Assembly: GCA_041389525.1 (NCBI GenBank)
Contig: JAWKRR010000006.1
Coordinates: 1-64,000, forward strand
Direction: 5' to 3'
Origin: JACKFB01 sp041389525
GTDB lineage: Bacteria > Myxococcota_A > UBA9042 > PHBI01 > JACKFB01
Length of the DNA: 64,000 nucleotides
Part shown: positions 7,844-17,048 of the stretch, one piece after another
Layout of the letters: each line of letters starts with the position of its first letter
How positions within the stretch are numbered: the first letter of the stretch is position 1
Position numbers and translations under genes: made by a program
Notes under the pieces: generated by a model
The model's database searches: none
Seen by the model: the letters and a program-made list of their open reading frames with translations, nothing else
What the model was told of the DNA's origin: nothing

Positions 7844-9196
7844 CTACGGCGTAGCCTCTGGCGTGCCCTCGTCGATCAGGTAGCGCAGCACGTCGGTGTG
7901 GGGCGCGGCCGCCGCGGCCTCGTAGTAGACCTTCGAGCCCTCGCTCCCGCGCAGGATGTGGTTGAAAAACCCGATCCCGAACTGGCGAATCAGCGGGTGT
8001 GCGACCGAGGTCGGGATGTTGGACTCGCCGCACCCGTCGCCCAGCGCGTTGTCAGCGCCTTCGATCGCAAGCTGCCCGGCGAGCTCTTTGAGCTCGAGCA
8101 GGCAGATGTCGCTGTAGGTGAAGTGCCCGCCCTGCAGCAGGTCGAAGAGATAGCGCGGGGCCGGCAGGCGGTCGTAAGCCTTGTACATCTCGACTTCGGG
8201 CTCGAGGGTCTTGTCGAGGGCGTCGGCCATGATCATCACCGGGATCTTGAAGTCGCGGATGTCGTAGCCCATGACGGGCAGCACCTGGCTGGCGGGGGCC
8301 ATCGGGACGACGGCCTTCATCCCGGGGACCTCGAGGCCGGCCATGAAGCTAGCCAGCCCGCCGAACGAGTGGCCGGACATCCCCAGCATGTCGGGGATGA
8401 TGGTCCCCTCGAAGAAGTCACCCTCGGCGGCGTTGCGCGCCAGCATCGCGTCGACGGTCCCCCGGACGTCGTAGGGGCGGTCGAGCGCGCTCAGCACGAT
8501 GCCCTCGGCGCTGTAGCCATTGAGGCGGATCATGTCGAAGAGCGTGTTGTCGGTGTGGTCCATGGCCGCGACGATGTAGCCGTGACTCGCCAAGTAGGCC
8601 GTCCAGAACACGCTCTGAAAGCGGATGCCGTAGGCGCCGTGCGAGAAGATGACCATCGGGTAGGGGCCGTCCGCCGAGCGGATCGCGGCGTCGCGCACCT
8701 GGCGAATCGGGATCGGCGGCACGACGATGTCCCCGACGATGGCCAGCACGTCCGCCGGCGCGAGCTTGACGAGATCGATCTCCTCGAAGGGCCCGTCCAG
8801 GTACGCGTTCGTCGCCGGGTACCAGACCTCGACGACCATGTGCCGCTTCTTTTCCTCATATCCCAGCGTGTCGATCTCGAAGGTCGTCACGCCGACCGGG
8901 TAGGGGCCCCAGGTCGAGGGGTCGGGCGCGTGGGTCGGGTCGGCGGCGCAGACGTCGCCCACGCAGGAGGGCACGTAGACGTCGGGCGTCGCGTCGACCT
9001 CGGCGTCCGCCGTCGCGTCGGGACCGACCTCGGGCTGCGCGTCCGCGGCGGCGTCGGGGCTCGCGTCCGCGCCGCCGTCGGCTTGCGCGTCGGCGACGGC
9101 GTCGGGGGTCGCGTCGGCAGCGCCCGATTTGGCGTCATCGCAGGCGGCGGCGAGGGTCAAAGAGAGCGCGAGCAGCGCGACGAAGCATGAACGCAC
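7844..9196 (-). CDS. Lipoprotein alpha/beta hydrolase (PAF-acetylhydrolase/dienelactone-hydrolase-like)
   Basis: A 450-aa predicted lipoprotein with lipobox LAAAC (~residue 18), followed by DDAKSG and an Ala/Asp/Pro-rich tether (repeats of DAxxD) to about residue 75. The catalytic part has GPYPVGVTTFEIDT, VEVWYPA, VIFSHGAYG and the nucleophile elbow GHSFGG (~274). An Asp in IMADALD and a His in QGGHFTY can complete the triad, as in secreted PAF-acetylhydrolase-like esterases. Start chosen at GTG 9196 because GGAGG lies five bases upstream; a TTG at 9220 is the upstream alternative. The substrate is unknown; a surface-anchored esterase or lipase is inferred. It is convergent with the lipoprotein at 7132. 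Confidence 0.78.
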   Translation of the reverse strand: MRSCFVALLALSLTLAAACDDAKSGAADATPDAVADAQADGGADASPDAAADAQPEVGPDATADAEVDATPDVYVPSCVGDVCAADPTHAPDPSTWGPYPVGVTTFEIDTLGYEEKKRHMVVEVWYPATNAYLDGPFEEIDLVKLAPADVLAIVGDIVVPPIPIRQVRDAAIRSADGPYPMVIFSHGAYGIRFQSVFWTAYLASHGYIVAAMDHTDNTLFDMIRLNGYSAEGIVLSALDRPYDVRGTVDAMLARNAAEGDFFEGTIIPDMLGMSGHSFGGLASFMAGLEVPGMKAVVPMAPASQVLPVMGYDIRDFKIPVMIMADALDKTLEPEVEMYKAYDRLPAPRYLFDLLQGGHFTYSDICLLELKELAGQLAIEGADNALGDGCGESNIPTSVAHPLIRQFGIGFFNHILRGSEGSKVYYEAAAAAPHTDVLRYLIDEGTPEATP

Positions 9197-9306
9197 GATG
9201 TCCTCCGGTGCCGACCGCAAACCCGTGCGCAGTCAGCGCGGGACAACTACCGCGGCGGCGCGCAGCGAGGCAAGGATCTCCTCGCTGCGGGCCGCCTCCG
9301 CGGCGG

Positions 9307-10035
9307 CTATCGGCGCGGGACTTCGGTGCCCGAAGGCAAGATCACCGCGCACACCACGGCGTCGCGGCGGCTCGTACCGTCACCCGGCGCGGCGTCGACC
9401 ACCACGGCCTGGCCCAACAGCGAGTCGGGGCCGGCAGCCAGTGTCTTTCCGCCGAGGGTGACCGACGCCTCGACCGCGCCGTCCGAGCCCACCTCGAGCC
9501 GGGCGACGTCGTCACCGCGGTGCTGGTCGCCCTCGCTGGCCTCACGGACGTGATCGAGGGTCTGGACGCTGTCGCAGTCGTCGGCGCGATGGAGGTACAG
9601 CGCGTGCGGTCCAGGCGTGAGGCCCCGCAGCTTCACGTCGATGGCGACGGCGTCTTCGCCGACGGTCTGCTCGAAGGCGAGGCTGCCGTTGACGTCGCTG
9701 CCGGGCGGGCTGGCGATGATGGCGGCGGCCTCGATGGTGCCGCGACGCGACGCGCCCTCTTCAATGGCGCGCGTCCGCTCGGACTTGACCTTCCCGTCCG
9801 TCGCCGGCAGCAGCGCCACGCCCAGCGCCTCGGCGCGCTTGTCGATGACCGGCGCAGGCGTCTCGATGACCGACGGGCCGCTCAACCCCGCATGGGCGCT
9901 GGGCGAGGACGCGCTGTCTGAGGGTTCGTCGAGCTCGACCAGGGTCCACGGGTCGCTGGGCCCGCTGTCGCGCTGGCAGCCCAAGATTCCGAGGCCCGCG
10001 AAGGCGACGATGGTCAGTGGTGTCTTCCAATTCAT
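9307..10035 (-). CDS. Lipoprotein with Cu/Zn superoxide-dismutase-like domain lacking copper ligands
   Basis: A 242-aa lipoprotein (lipobox ILGC near residue 19). Residues ~110-235 follow the Cu/Zn SOD fold: VNGSLAF, GLTPGPHALYLHRADDC, HRGDDVARLEV, GQAVVVDAAPGD and VVCAVI, with two Cys at the positions of the conserved disulfide. Compared with the SodC motif (G-F-H-V-H), the first copper His is Tyr (L-Y-L-H), and the later copper His (VVVH) is Asp (VVVD). Dismutase activity is therefore unlikely, and a structural or binding role is inferred. The start is ATG 10035, preceded by AGGGGG; the open frame continues upstream without a signal peptide. It lies downstream of the RND operon in the same direction, but separated by its own 234-bp leader. 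Confidence 0.72.
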   Translation of the reverse strand: MNWKTPLTIVAFAGLGILGCQRDSGPSDPWTLVELDEPSDSASSPSAHAGLSGPSVIETPAPVIDKRAEALGVALLPATDGKVKSERTRAIEEGASRRGTIEAAAIIASPPGSDVNGSLAFEQTVGEDAVAIDVKLRGLTPGPHALYLHRADDCDSVQTLDHVREASEGDQHRGDDVARLEVGSDGAVEASVTLGGKTLAAGPDSLLGQAVVVDAAPGDGTSRRDAVVCAVILPSGTEVPRR

Positions 10036-10269
10036 GAGGTGCCCCCTGGGCTTTTGGCCGCCACGGCGGACGACGGTGTGCCCATGTGTGTTGCAGAGGG
10101 CGTGCCAGCGGCGACGTCCGCGCGCAAAACACACGCAGGGCACTCCAAACCGGGCGCCTGTGCGGGTGGGCGGCCGAGGCGACTCGCCGCGCGCGCGCTC
10201 GCGGGGCTGGGGCGTCACGCCCCGCGGCGGGGCGGCGCGGGGCCGCTCAGGGACGGACTGAACGACGGT

Positions 10270-13200
10270 TCATTGCGCGCTGGCCGGCTCGGCGGCGTCG
10301 GAGTCCGCGACGTCGGGGTCAAGCTGCAGCGGCTTCACCAGGCGCCGCAAGCGCCACAGCAGCGTGAAGACCGCCGGCACCACGAAGATGGTCAGCACCG
10401 TCGACAGCGCCAACCCGCCGAGGACCACGGCGCCGATGCCGCGATAGAGCTCCGACCCGCTGCCCGGGAAGAGGACCAGGGGCATCAGACCCGCCAGGGA
10501 AGTGCACGTCGTCATCATGATGGGGCGGACGCGGCCGTGGACGGACTCGGCGACCGAGAGGCTCAGCTCCATGCCGCTGCGCATGCGGGTCAGCGCGCCC
10601 TCGACCACGAGGATGGCGTTGTTGACCACGATGCCGATGAGCATCACGAAGCCCAACGCGGTCATCATATCCAGGGGTTGCGGGCCGAGCGTGGCGTCCA
10701 CCCAGCGCAGCCCCAGCACGCCGCCCGCGCCGGCCAGGGGCACGGTGACCAGGATGGCGACGGGGGCCAGGAAGTCCTCGAAGAGCGCCGCGAGCAGCAA
10801 AAAGCTGATCAAAATGGCCAGCGCGAGGACCTGGGCGAAGCGCGTCTTGGCGTCGTCGAGCTTGCCGGCGCTGCCGCTGTAGGCGATGTCGACCCGCGAC
10901 GGGATCTCGCCGCGCTGCATCATGCCGCCGACCACGTCCTCCTTGACGCGCTTGAGCGCCTCCTCAAAGGGCATGGAGTCGGGCGGCGAGACCTGCAGGG
11001 TCAGGGCCCGCTGGCGCTCGATGTGCTGGATGATGGTCGGGCCCAGCTTCTCCTCGACGCGGGCGAGCTGGCCCAAGGGCACGAACCCGCCGCCGGGGAG
11101 CGCGACCGGCGCGGCGGCCAGGGCCTCCGGGGTGTCGGCGCTGACGCCGCTGGCGCGCACGACCACGTCGCGCTTGGGCTCGCCCTCGCGGCCCAGCTTC
11201 CCGACGATGGCGCCGTCGACGTAGGCGTCGACCACCAGCCCGAGATCGGCGGGGGTCATCCCGTGGGCTTCGAGCAGCGTGCGCTGGGGTTCGACGCGGA
11301 TCTCGGGCGCGCCGGGGTCCAAGCCGGGGATGGGGCGGATCTGGGCGCCGGGCAGCGCCTGCGAGAGCGCGCCGTAGAGGCGGCCGCCGAGGGCCAAGAG
11401 CTCGCCCAGGTCCGGGCCGGAGAGGTCCAGCTCGACCGAGCGACCGCTGCCGAGGCGGCGCCCGAAGAGGCTGGCCTGGCTGGCGAACGAGAAGACGCCG
11501 GGGATGGTCTTCTGGGCCTTGCGGACCAAGTCGGCGACCTCGCTGACCCGCTCGGGGTCGGCGCTGACCGCGCCCATGAACGCGCTGTCGGGGCTGCCGA
11601 CGAAGAACGAGCGCAGCAGGGCGGGGAAGCCGTCCTTCTCGACGCCCGTGTGCGGCACCATCTGGTCCTGGAAGCGCTTGGCGATGACCTCCATCTCGGG
11701 GACGGAGTAGCCGGGCGGCGGGTTGATGATGCCGAAGACGACGTTGCGGTTGCCGGTGGGCAGGTACTCGACCGGGGGCATCATGGTGACGCCGGCGAAG
11801 GTGGTCAGGCCGAGGCCCAGGCCGGCGACGGTCAAGGACAGCGGCTTCGAGCGGGCGATCCGGTGGACGACTCGGGCGATGGCGCCGCGTGCGCCGCTCC
11901 ACTCGCCGCTGGCGGCCTCGCCCTGAACGCCCTCGCGCGATTTGAGCAGGCGCGCGGAGAAGCTGGGGATGACCAGCACCGAGACGATGAGCGACGCGAA
12001 GACCGCGATGGAGACGGCCATGGCGACGTCGCGCAGCAGCTCGCCGACCTCGTCTTCCCAGGTGATGATTGGCAAAAAGACGGCCGCGGTGGTCAGGGTC
12101 GAGGCCAGGATGGCGCCCCAGACCTCGCTGGCGCCCTTGAAGGCCGCGACCTTCACCGAGCGCTCGCGCAGGCGCCACGTGTCGATGTTCTCGAGGACCA
12201 CGATGGCGTTGTCGACCACCATGCCGACGGCGAAGGCCATGCCGGCCAGGGACACGATGTTGATGGAGCGGCCCAGCAGCGACAGGCCCAGCAGGGTCGC
12301 GACGATGCTGACCGGGATGGAGACGGCGACGACGGTCGAGGCGCCGATGGAGCGCAGGAAGAGCAGCAGGACCAAGACCGCCAGCGCGCCGCCGATGAGG
12401 ATGTTCTGTTGCACGAGGTCGAGCGCGGCGTTGATGTAGCCGACCTGGTCGCCGACCACCTCGATGGCGAGGCCCTGGGGATCGAGCAGCTCGGCCTGGA
12501 CCTGGGCGGTGACCGCGTGGATCTCGCGGGTGACCTCCAGCACGTTGGTGCCGGACTCCTGTTGCATCAGCAGCGCCATGGAGGGCGAGCCGTTGACCAT
12601 GCCGACCGCGTCCGCTTTCCGGAGGCCCGCGCCGACCGTCGCGACGTCGCCAAGGTGAATCGGGGTGCCGTCGGGGCCGGTGGCCAAGACCACGCCGGCC
12701 AAGGCCTCGGGAGAAGGCGGCGCGACCTGGGTGCGCACGAGGTAGCGGCGCTTGCCCATGGACATGTCGCCGCCCGAGATGTCGCGCAGCTCGCCTTGGA
12801 CGGCGCGGGTGACGTCGGCGACGGTGAGCCCGCGGGCGGCGAGCTGCTGGGGGTCGAAGTCGACGTGGATCTCGTGGTCCCGGCCGCCGATGTGGCGGAT
12901 GCTGGCGACGCCGGGGATGCGCTCGTAGCGGGGCAGGACGGTGTCTTCGAGCCAGGTGCGGTACTCGGCGACCGAGCGGCCGCGCGGGTTGGAGCGGATG
13001 ACCAGCACGGCCAGGGGCGAGCCGCCGGCGTCGGCGGTGGAGATCACGGGCTGGCGCACGTTTGGCGGGTAGTCGGGCACCTGGGAGAGCAGGTTGTTGA
13101 CGCGGATGAGGGCCTCTTCCAGCGAGGCGCCGACCTCCAGCTCGAGGGTGACGTTGCCGCGGCCGCGGGTGGCCTCCGAGGTCATGCGGACGAGGCCGGG

Positions 13201-13431
13201 GAGGCTCTTGAGGGCTTTCTCCTGCTCGTCGAGGATGTCGGACTCGACCTCGGTCGGCGTCGCGCCCGGCCACTCGGTCTGCACCGCGACGATGGGGACC
13301 GTGACGTCCGGGGTGAGCTGAATCGGCAGGTCCGAGACCGAGAGCGCGCCGAAGAGCAGCACCAGGATGACGCCGACGGCCACCGCGGTGGGGCGCTCGA
13401 TGGCTACGCCGATGGGGCCGCCGCCGACCAT
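10270..13431 (-). CDS. RND-family efflux transporter permease (HAE1/AcrB-like)
   Basis: A 1053-aa inner-membrane proton-driven pump subunit. It starts with the cytoplasmic/TM1 segment IERPTAVAVGVILVLLFGAL and LPIQLTPDVTVPIVAVQTEWPG, then two large periplasmic loops and two sets of transmembrane helices, as in AcrB. TM4 reads GMVVDNAIVVLEN and TM10 reads GIVVNNAILVVEG, the D-N/N-N variants common in non-AcrB HAE1 pumps. Length matches the family (~1030-1050). The ATG at 13431 lies 2 bp after the stop of the adaptor gene, so the two are co-transcribed. No TolC-like outer-membrane gene is in the window. Substrates are unknown. Confidence 0.93.
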   Translation of the reverse strand: MVGGGPIGVAIERPTAVAVGVILVLLFGALSVSDLPIQLTPDVTVPIVAVQTEWPGATPTEVESDILDEQEKALKSLPGLVRMTSEATRGRGNVTLELEVGASLEEALIRVNNLLSQVPDYPPNVRQPVISTADAGGSPLAVLVIRSNPRGRSVAEYRTWLEDTVLPRYERIPGVASIRHIGGRDHEIHVDFDPQQLAARGLTVADVTRAVQGELRDISGGDMSMGKRRYLVRTQVAPPSPEALAGVVLATGPDGTPIHLGDVATVGAGLRKADAVGMVNGSPSMALLMQQESGTNVLEVTREIHAVTAQVQAELLDPQGLAIEVVGDQVGYINAALDLVQQNILIGGALAVLVLLLFLRSIGASTVVAVSIPVSIVATLLGLSLLGRSINIVSLAGMAFAVGMVVDNAIVVLENIDTWRLRERSVKVAAFKGASEVWGAILASTLTTAAVFLPIITWEDEVGELLRDVAMAVSIAVFASLIVSVLVIPSFSARLLKSREGVQGEAASGEWSGARGAIARVVHRIARSKPLSLTVAGLGLGLTTFAGVTMMPPVEYLPTGNRNVVFGIINPPPGYSVPEMEVIAKRFQDQMVPHTGVEKDGFPALLRSFFVGSPDSAFMGAVSADPERVSEVADLVRKAQKTIPGVFSFASQASLFGRRLGSGRSVELDLSGPDLGELLALGGRLYGALSQALPGAQIRPIPGLDPGAPEIRVEPQRTLLEAHGMTPADLGLVVDAYVDGAIVGKLGREGEPKRDVVVRASGVSADTPEALAAAPVALPGGGFVPLGQLARVEEKLGPTIIQHIERQRALTLQVSPPDSMPFEEALKRVKEDVVGGMMQRGEIPSRVDIAYSGSAGKLDDAKTRFAQVLALAILISFLLLAALFEDFLAPVAILVTVPLAGAGGVLGLRWVDATLGPQPLDMMTALGFVMLIGIVVNNAILVVEGALTRMRSGMELSLSVAESVHGRVRPIMMTTCTSLAGLMPLVLFPGSGSELYRGIGAVVLGGLALSTVLTIFVVPAVFTLLWRLRRLVKPLQLDPDVADSDAAEPASAQ

Positions 13432-13433
13432 CG

Positions 13434-14645
13434 CTATTCGGTGACCGTGACGGGCTGCCCGGGGCGCAGGCGCTCGTTGCCGCGGGTGACGAGGGTGTCG
13501 CCGACCGCGAGGCCCTCGCCGGACACCAGGGCCTCGTCGCCGGAGGTGCCCAGGACGATGACCGCGATGGGCACGGCCTTGCCGTCGACGACCTTCATCA
13601 CGCGCGTCTCGACGGGGCCGGCGACCAGGGCGTCGCGGGTGACGACGACGCCGGCGGCCTCGAGGCGGCGGGGGAACTCGATCTCCACGGCCAGGCCAGG
13701 GATCAGCTTCGCGAGGAGTGAGGCGGCGTCAGGGTTTTTGGAGGGTGCGGGGGCCGACTCGGCGGCGGCGGCTGCGGCGTCGTCGGCGGGCGCGGGCGGC
13801 TGCGCGGCGGGGCTCGCGGCGGGCACGAGGCGGACGCGCAGGGTCCGCGTGGAGGGGTCCAGCGCGGGCACGACGCCGGCGATGCGCAGGTCGACGGGCG
13901 GCGAGGTCATGGCGCGCGCGCTGCCGCCGACCTCGAGCTGACCGCGCAGGCCCGCGGCGACGTCGACCAGCACCTCGACGTCGTCGACGGAGACCAGCGA
14001 GAGCAGCGGCATCCCGGCGACGATCCAGGTGCCCGGGTCCACCATGCGGCGCGTGATGACGCCGGAAAAGGGCGCCTTGACCTGGTGCCGCTCGCGGCGC
14101 ACGGCGATCTGCTCGGAGCGCGCCGTCAGCACCGCGAGCTGAGCCGACAGGGTCGCGACGTCGAGGGCGTAGCGCTCCTGCTCGGGCTCGCTGACCACGG
14201 GGTAGCTGAGCTTCTTCACGCGCTCGTTCTGGCGCCGCGCCTGGGTCAACTGTGCGCGGACGCTAGACTTTTCGGCGCGAGCGGCCTCGTCCTCCGCGCG
14301 GATGAGCGCCTCGTCCAGGGTCACGACGGCCTGGCCGCGCTCGACGCGGTCGCCCTCTCGCCCCGCGATGGCGACGATGCGCCCGTCGGTGCCCGCGGCG
14401 ATATCGGCGCGTGAGACCGCCTCGACCTGGCCGAGGAAGCGCACATGATCACCGAGGCCGCCGTCGCGGACCACGGCGACGGAGACCAGCGCGGGCGGCG
14501 GGCCCGAGGGCGCTGCGGGTGGCGCGGCGGTGGCTTCATCAGGCTCAGCACCGCACCCGGGCGCGGCCAAGCCGAGGCCCATCAGGGCGATGGCGGCGAG
14601 GACGACGTGGTGGAACTGCAGCGAGGGGCAGGGGCGGGCGCTCAT
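13434..14645 (-). CDS. RND efflux periplasmic adaptor (membrane fusion) lipoprotein
   Basis: A 403-aa HlyD/AcrA-type adaptor linking the permease to an outer-membrane channel. The N-terminus has a hydrophobic signal and lipobox AAPGC (~30). The barrel-sandwich half-motif DGRIVAIAGREGDRVERGQ is near residue 95. A coiled-coil hairpin (~115-190, rich in A/E/R/Q) is followed by VKAPFSGVITRRMVDPG, the second lipoyl half. A beta-barrel part (VPALDPSTRTLRVRL) is interrupted by an Ala/Pro-rich insert (~280-305). Start chosen at ATG 14645 because it directly precedes the signal peptide. It is the first gene of the pump operon. It reads divergently from the lipoprotein at 14751 across a 105-bp shared promoter region. 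Confidence 0.88.
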   Translation of the reverse strand: MSARPCPSLQFHHVVLAAIALMGLGLAAPGCGAEPDEATAAPPAAPSGPPPALVSVAVVRDGGLGDHVRFLGQVEAVSRADIAAGTDGRIVAIAGREGDRVERGQAVVTLDEALIRAEDEAARAEKSSVRAQLTQARRQNERVKKLSYPVVSEPEQERYALDVATLSAQLAVLTARSEQIAVRRERHQVKAPFSGVITRRMVDPGTWIVAGMPLLSLVSVDDVEVLVDVAAGLRGQLEVGGSARAMTSPPVDLRIAGVVPALDPSTRTLRVRLVPAASPAAQPPAPADDAAAAAAESAPAPSKNPDAASLLAKLIPGLAVEIEFPRRLEAAGVVVTRDALVAGPVETRVMKVVDGKAVPIAVIVLGTSGDEALVSGEGLAVGDTLVTRGNERLRPGQPVTVTE

Positions 14646-14750
14646 GGGGCACAGCCAGTAGCACACGAGCCGGGCCGACGCGAGCACGAGAACCGCCGCT
14701 CGCTGCTGCGCCGGGTGGAAGCCGCGAAACGCCCGATATATCCTGCCCAC

Positions 14751-16799
14751 ATGCAGAACAATTACCGCGCTTTCGCCCCCTTTGGCGCCCTGCTGGCCGC
14801 GCTCGCCCTGGGGGGCGCGGGCTGCGGGGGCACAGGCGGCGATTCACCCGGCACAGACGCGACCGCCGACGTCACCGGCGACCTGCCGTCCGCCGACCTC
14901 GAGTCGGACAGCGCGACCGACGCGGGCCCTGACGCCGACGCGCCGCCGGTGGCCCCGGCCTTCTGCGAGGGCGCCACCGCCTACATGTACGACCCCCGCG
15001 GCACCGTGCTGGCCACCTTCCCCGACGACTGGCTGACCCGCCCCGACGCCGCCGCGCCCACCGGGCTGGCCATCGACATCAGCCCCGAGCGCGCGCCGTG
15101 GCTGGCCGACCTGCCGGTCATCGGCCAGGACGTGATGGCGGCCATCGCCACCCTCGACGGCTTCGGGACCACCGCGGGCGTCGTGCTGCGCTTCACCGGG
15201 CCTTTGGGCGAGGTGCCCTCGGGCGAGGTCGCGTCGGTGAGCTCCGACGCGCTGCAGCTGCTGGAATTGCAAGGCGCCAGCGCCCGCCGCGTCCCGTTTG
15301 AGGCCGAGCTCACCGACGACGACGGGCTGATCCTGTGGCCGATGGTCCCGCTGCGCCCGGCCACGCGCCACGCGGTCGTGATGACCACCGCCATCCGCGA
15401 CGCAGCCGGCGCCTGCATCGCGCCCTCGCCGACCTTGCGCGAGCTGCTGCAGGGCCGCGTCCCCGCGCCCGGCCCGGCGGGGCTCGGCGCGCGCTACGCC
15501 GACGCGCTCGCAGCCGCCAACGTAGACGCCGCCGACGTCAGCGCGGCCGTGGTCTTCACGACCCAGAGCATCGTCGAGCAGACCCGCGCCATCGCCGCCG
15601 ACATCCGCGGCCGCACCTACGACTGGGTGGACGCCCCCGTCTGCACCGACAAGGCCGTGTTCCGCGAGTGCGACGCCACCTTCGGCGCCAAGGACTACCG
15701 CACCGACCGCGTCGTCCGCGGCACGACGGCCACCCGCGACCTGACGCTGCCGGTGCGCTTCTGGCTGCCCTACCCCGGCGCCGGCGCCAAGGTCGCCGTG
15801 CCCCCACTGCCCGCGGCTGCGCCCGTGATCATCTTCGGCCACGGGCTGGCGTCCGACCGCGGCCAAGCCGGCGCCCTGGCCCCCTTCGCCGCGCCCCAGG
15901 GCATGGCGACGGTCGCCATCGACGCCGTGGCCCACGGCGATCACCCCGATTCCTCCGGCGCGGGCTCGAAGATCGAGGCGGTCTTGAGCTTCTTCGCCAT
16001 CGACATCGAGCGGCAGAGCCTGAACGCGCTGGTGCTGCGCGACAACTGGCGCCAGTCCACCTGGGAGAAGCTGCAGCTCATCGAGCTGATGCGGCAGCAC
16101 CCCGACGTCGACGGCGACGGCGCGCCCGACCTGGACCTGGACCACATCGCCTACCTCGGCGCGAGCCTGGGCGGCATCATGGGCCCGGAGCTGCTCGCGC
16201 TCTCGCCCGATATCGGCGCCGGCGTCCTGTCGGTCCCGGGCGGTCGCGTCTCGTCGATCATCAGCGACGCCGAGCTCTTCAGCGGCATCGTGACCCTGAT
16301 GGCGCCCGTGGGGACGCCCAAGGGCGAGGTGCGGCGCTTCTTCCCGCTGCTTCAGACCGCGCTCGAGCGGGGCGACGCCTCGAACTTCGGCCCTTACGTG
16401 CTCCACGACCGCTTCGACACCGCGGGCCCTGCCCCCCACGTGCTGGTCGCCATGGCCATCGACGACAACACGGTCCCCAACGTCGCCAACCGCTCAGTCG
16501 CCCGCGCCCTGGGCACGCCGCAGGTGGGCGAGGTGCGCCAGCCCGTCGGCGTCGTCCCCCGCGACATCGCCCTGCCGCTCTCCGGCAACCTGGACGCCGG
16601 CGCCCTGACCGCGGGCGTCTTTCAGTACGACCGCATCCGCAAAAGCGCAGGTGCGGCCGTGGAAAAAGCGACACACGACAACGTGACCAAGAGCTACGAG
16701 AGCGTCGAGCAGCTCCTCCACTTCTTCGCGACCTGGCTGGACACCGGAGTGCCCGAGATCCTCGACCCCTACGCGCTGCTGGACACGCCGCCGTTGTAG
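14751..16799 (+). CDS. Lipase-like alpha/beta hydrolase lipoprotein
   Basis: A 682-aa protein with a signal peptide and lipobox GGAGC (~25), then an Asp/Ala/Thr-rich tether to about residue 65. TAYMYDPRGTVLATFPDDWLTRPD resembles the N-terminal domain of bacterial virulence-factor lipases. The C-terminal hydrolase has PVIIFGHGLASDRG (oxyanion region), VAIDAVAHGDH and the nucleophile elbow LGASLGGIMG (~475). DGDGAPDLDLDH just before it looks like a calcium-binding loop. The ATG at 14751 is the first Met before the signal. It is divergent from the RND operon. A hairpin overlapping its stop (16799-16851) may end transcription. A surface lipase or esterase is inferred; the substrate is unknown. 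Confidence 0.75.
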   Translation: MQNNYRAFAPFGALLAALALGGAGCGGTGGDSPGTDATADVTGDLPSADLESDSATDAGPDADAPPVAPAFCEGATAYMYDPRGTVLATFPDDWLTRPDAAAPTGLAIDISPERAPWLADLPVIGQDVMAAIATLDGFGTTAGVVLRFTGPLGEVPSGEVASVSSDALQLLELQGASARRVPFEAELTDDDGLILWPMVPLRPATRHAVVMTTAIRDAAGACIAPSPTLRELLQGRVPAPGPAGLGARYADALAAANVDAADVSAAVVFTTQSIVEQTRAIAADIRGRTYDWVDAPVCTDKAVFRECDATFGAKDYRTDRVVRGTTATRDLTLPVRFWLPYPGAGAKVAVPPLPAAAPVIIFGHGLASDRGQAGALAPFAAPQGMATVAIDAVAHGDHPDSSGAGSKIEAVLSFFAIDIERQSLNALVLRDNWRQSTWEKLQLIELMRQHPDVDGDGAPDLDLDHIAYLGASLGGIMGPELLALSPDIGAGVLSVPGGRVSSIISDAELFSGIVTLMAPVGTPKGEVRRFFPLLQTALERGDASNFGPYVLHDRFDTAGPAPHVLVAMAIDDNTVPNVANRSVARALGTPQVGEVRQPVGVVPRDIALPLSGNLDAGALTAGVFQYDRIRKSAGAAVEKATHDNVTKSYESVEQLLHFFATWLDTGVPEILDPYALLDTPPL

Positions 16800-16851
16800 G
16801 GCAATCGCTGGGAGGCTGGTGCGACGCGGCGGGCTGAGTCAGTGATTGCCC
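16799..16851 (+). terminator. Possible terminator hairpin
   Basis: A 12-bp inverted repeat with one mismatch (arms 16799-16810 and 16840-16851, outer eight bases gggcaatc/gattgccc perfect) with a 29-nt loop starts at the stop codon of the lipase-like gene. There is no T-run, so termination is only suggested. The remaining ~200 bp to the next gene shows nothing else recognisable. Confidence 0.35.
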
Positions 16852-17048
16852 GCGGTCAGCTCTTGGCCGTCAGCCATCAGGCTCGCGGCGCCCCAGGCGT
16901 GTTCGAGACGCGGACGATGTGCGCGGGCCAGGTCGACCGGCTGGACGCTGAATGCGGGCCGCCGCTGCGCTGAGCACCCAGGTCCGTCTTGACGGGCCGG
17001 GGTCAGCGGGCGAGAAGCGAGCCAGCCCTCCCACCTCGGAGCCACGCC

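Noticed and set aside
9196..9220. TTG at 9220 as start of the hydrolase lipoprotein
   Set aside because: GTG 9196 has GGAGG at ideal spacing and directly precedes the hydrophobic signal; the extra eight residues add nothing.
10039..13941. A 1300-codon open frame on the plus strand
   Set aside because: It is antisense to the RND permease and adaptor, has no recognisable domain and shows the Arg/Gly/Asp/His-rich composition expected of a GC-rich shadow frame.
16839..17045. A 68-codon minus-strand frame between the lipase-like gene and yaaA
   Set aside because: No Shine-Dalgarno, no signal peptide or motif, and the region overlaps the yaaA leader.
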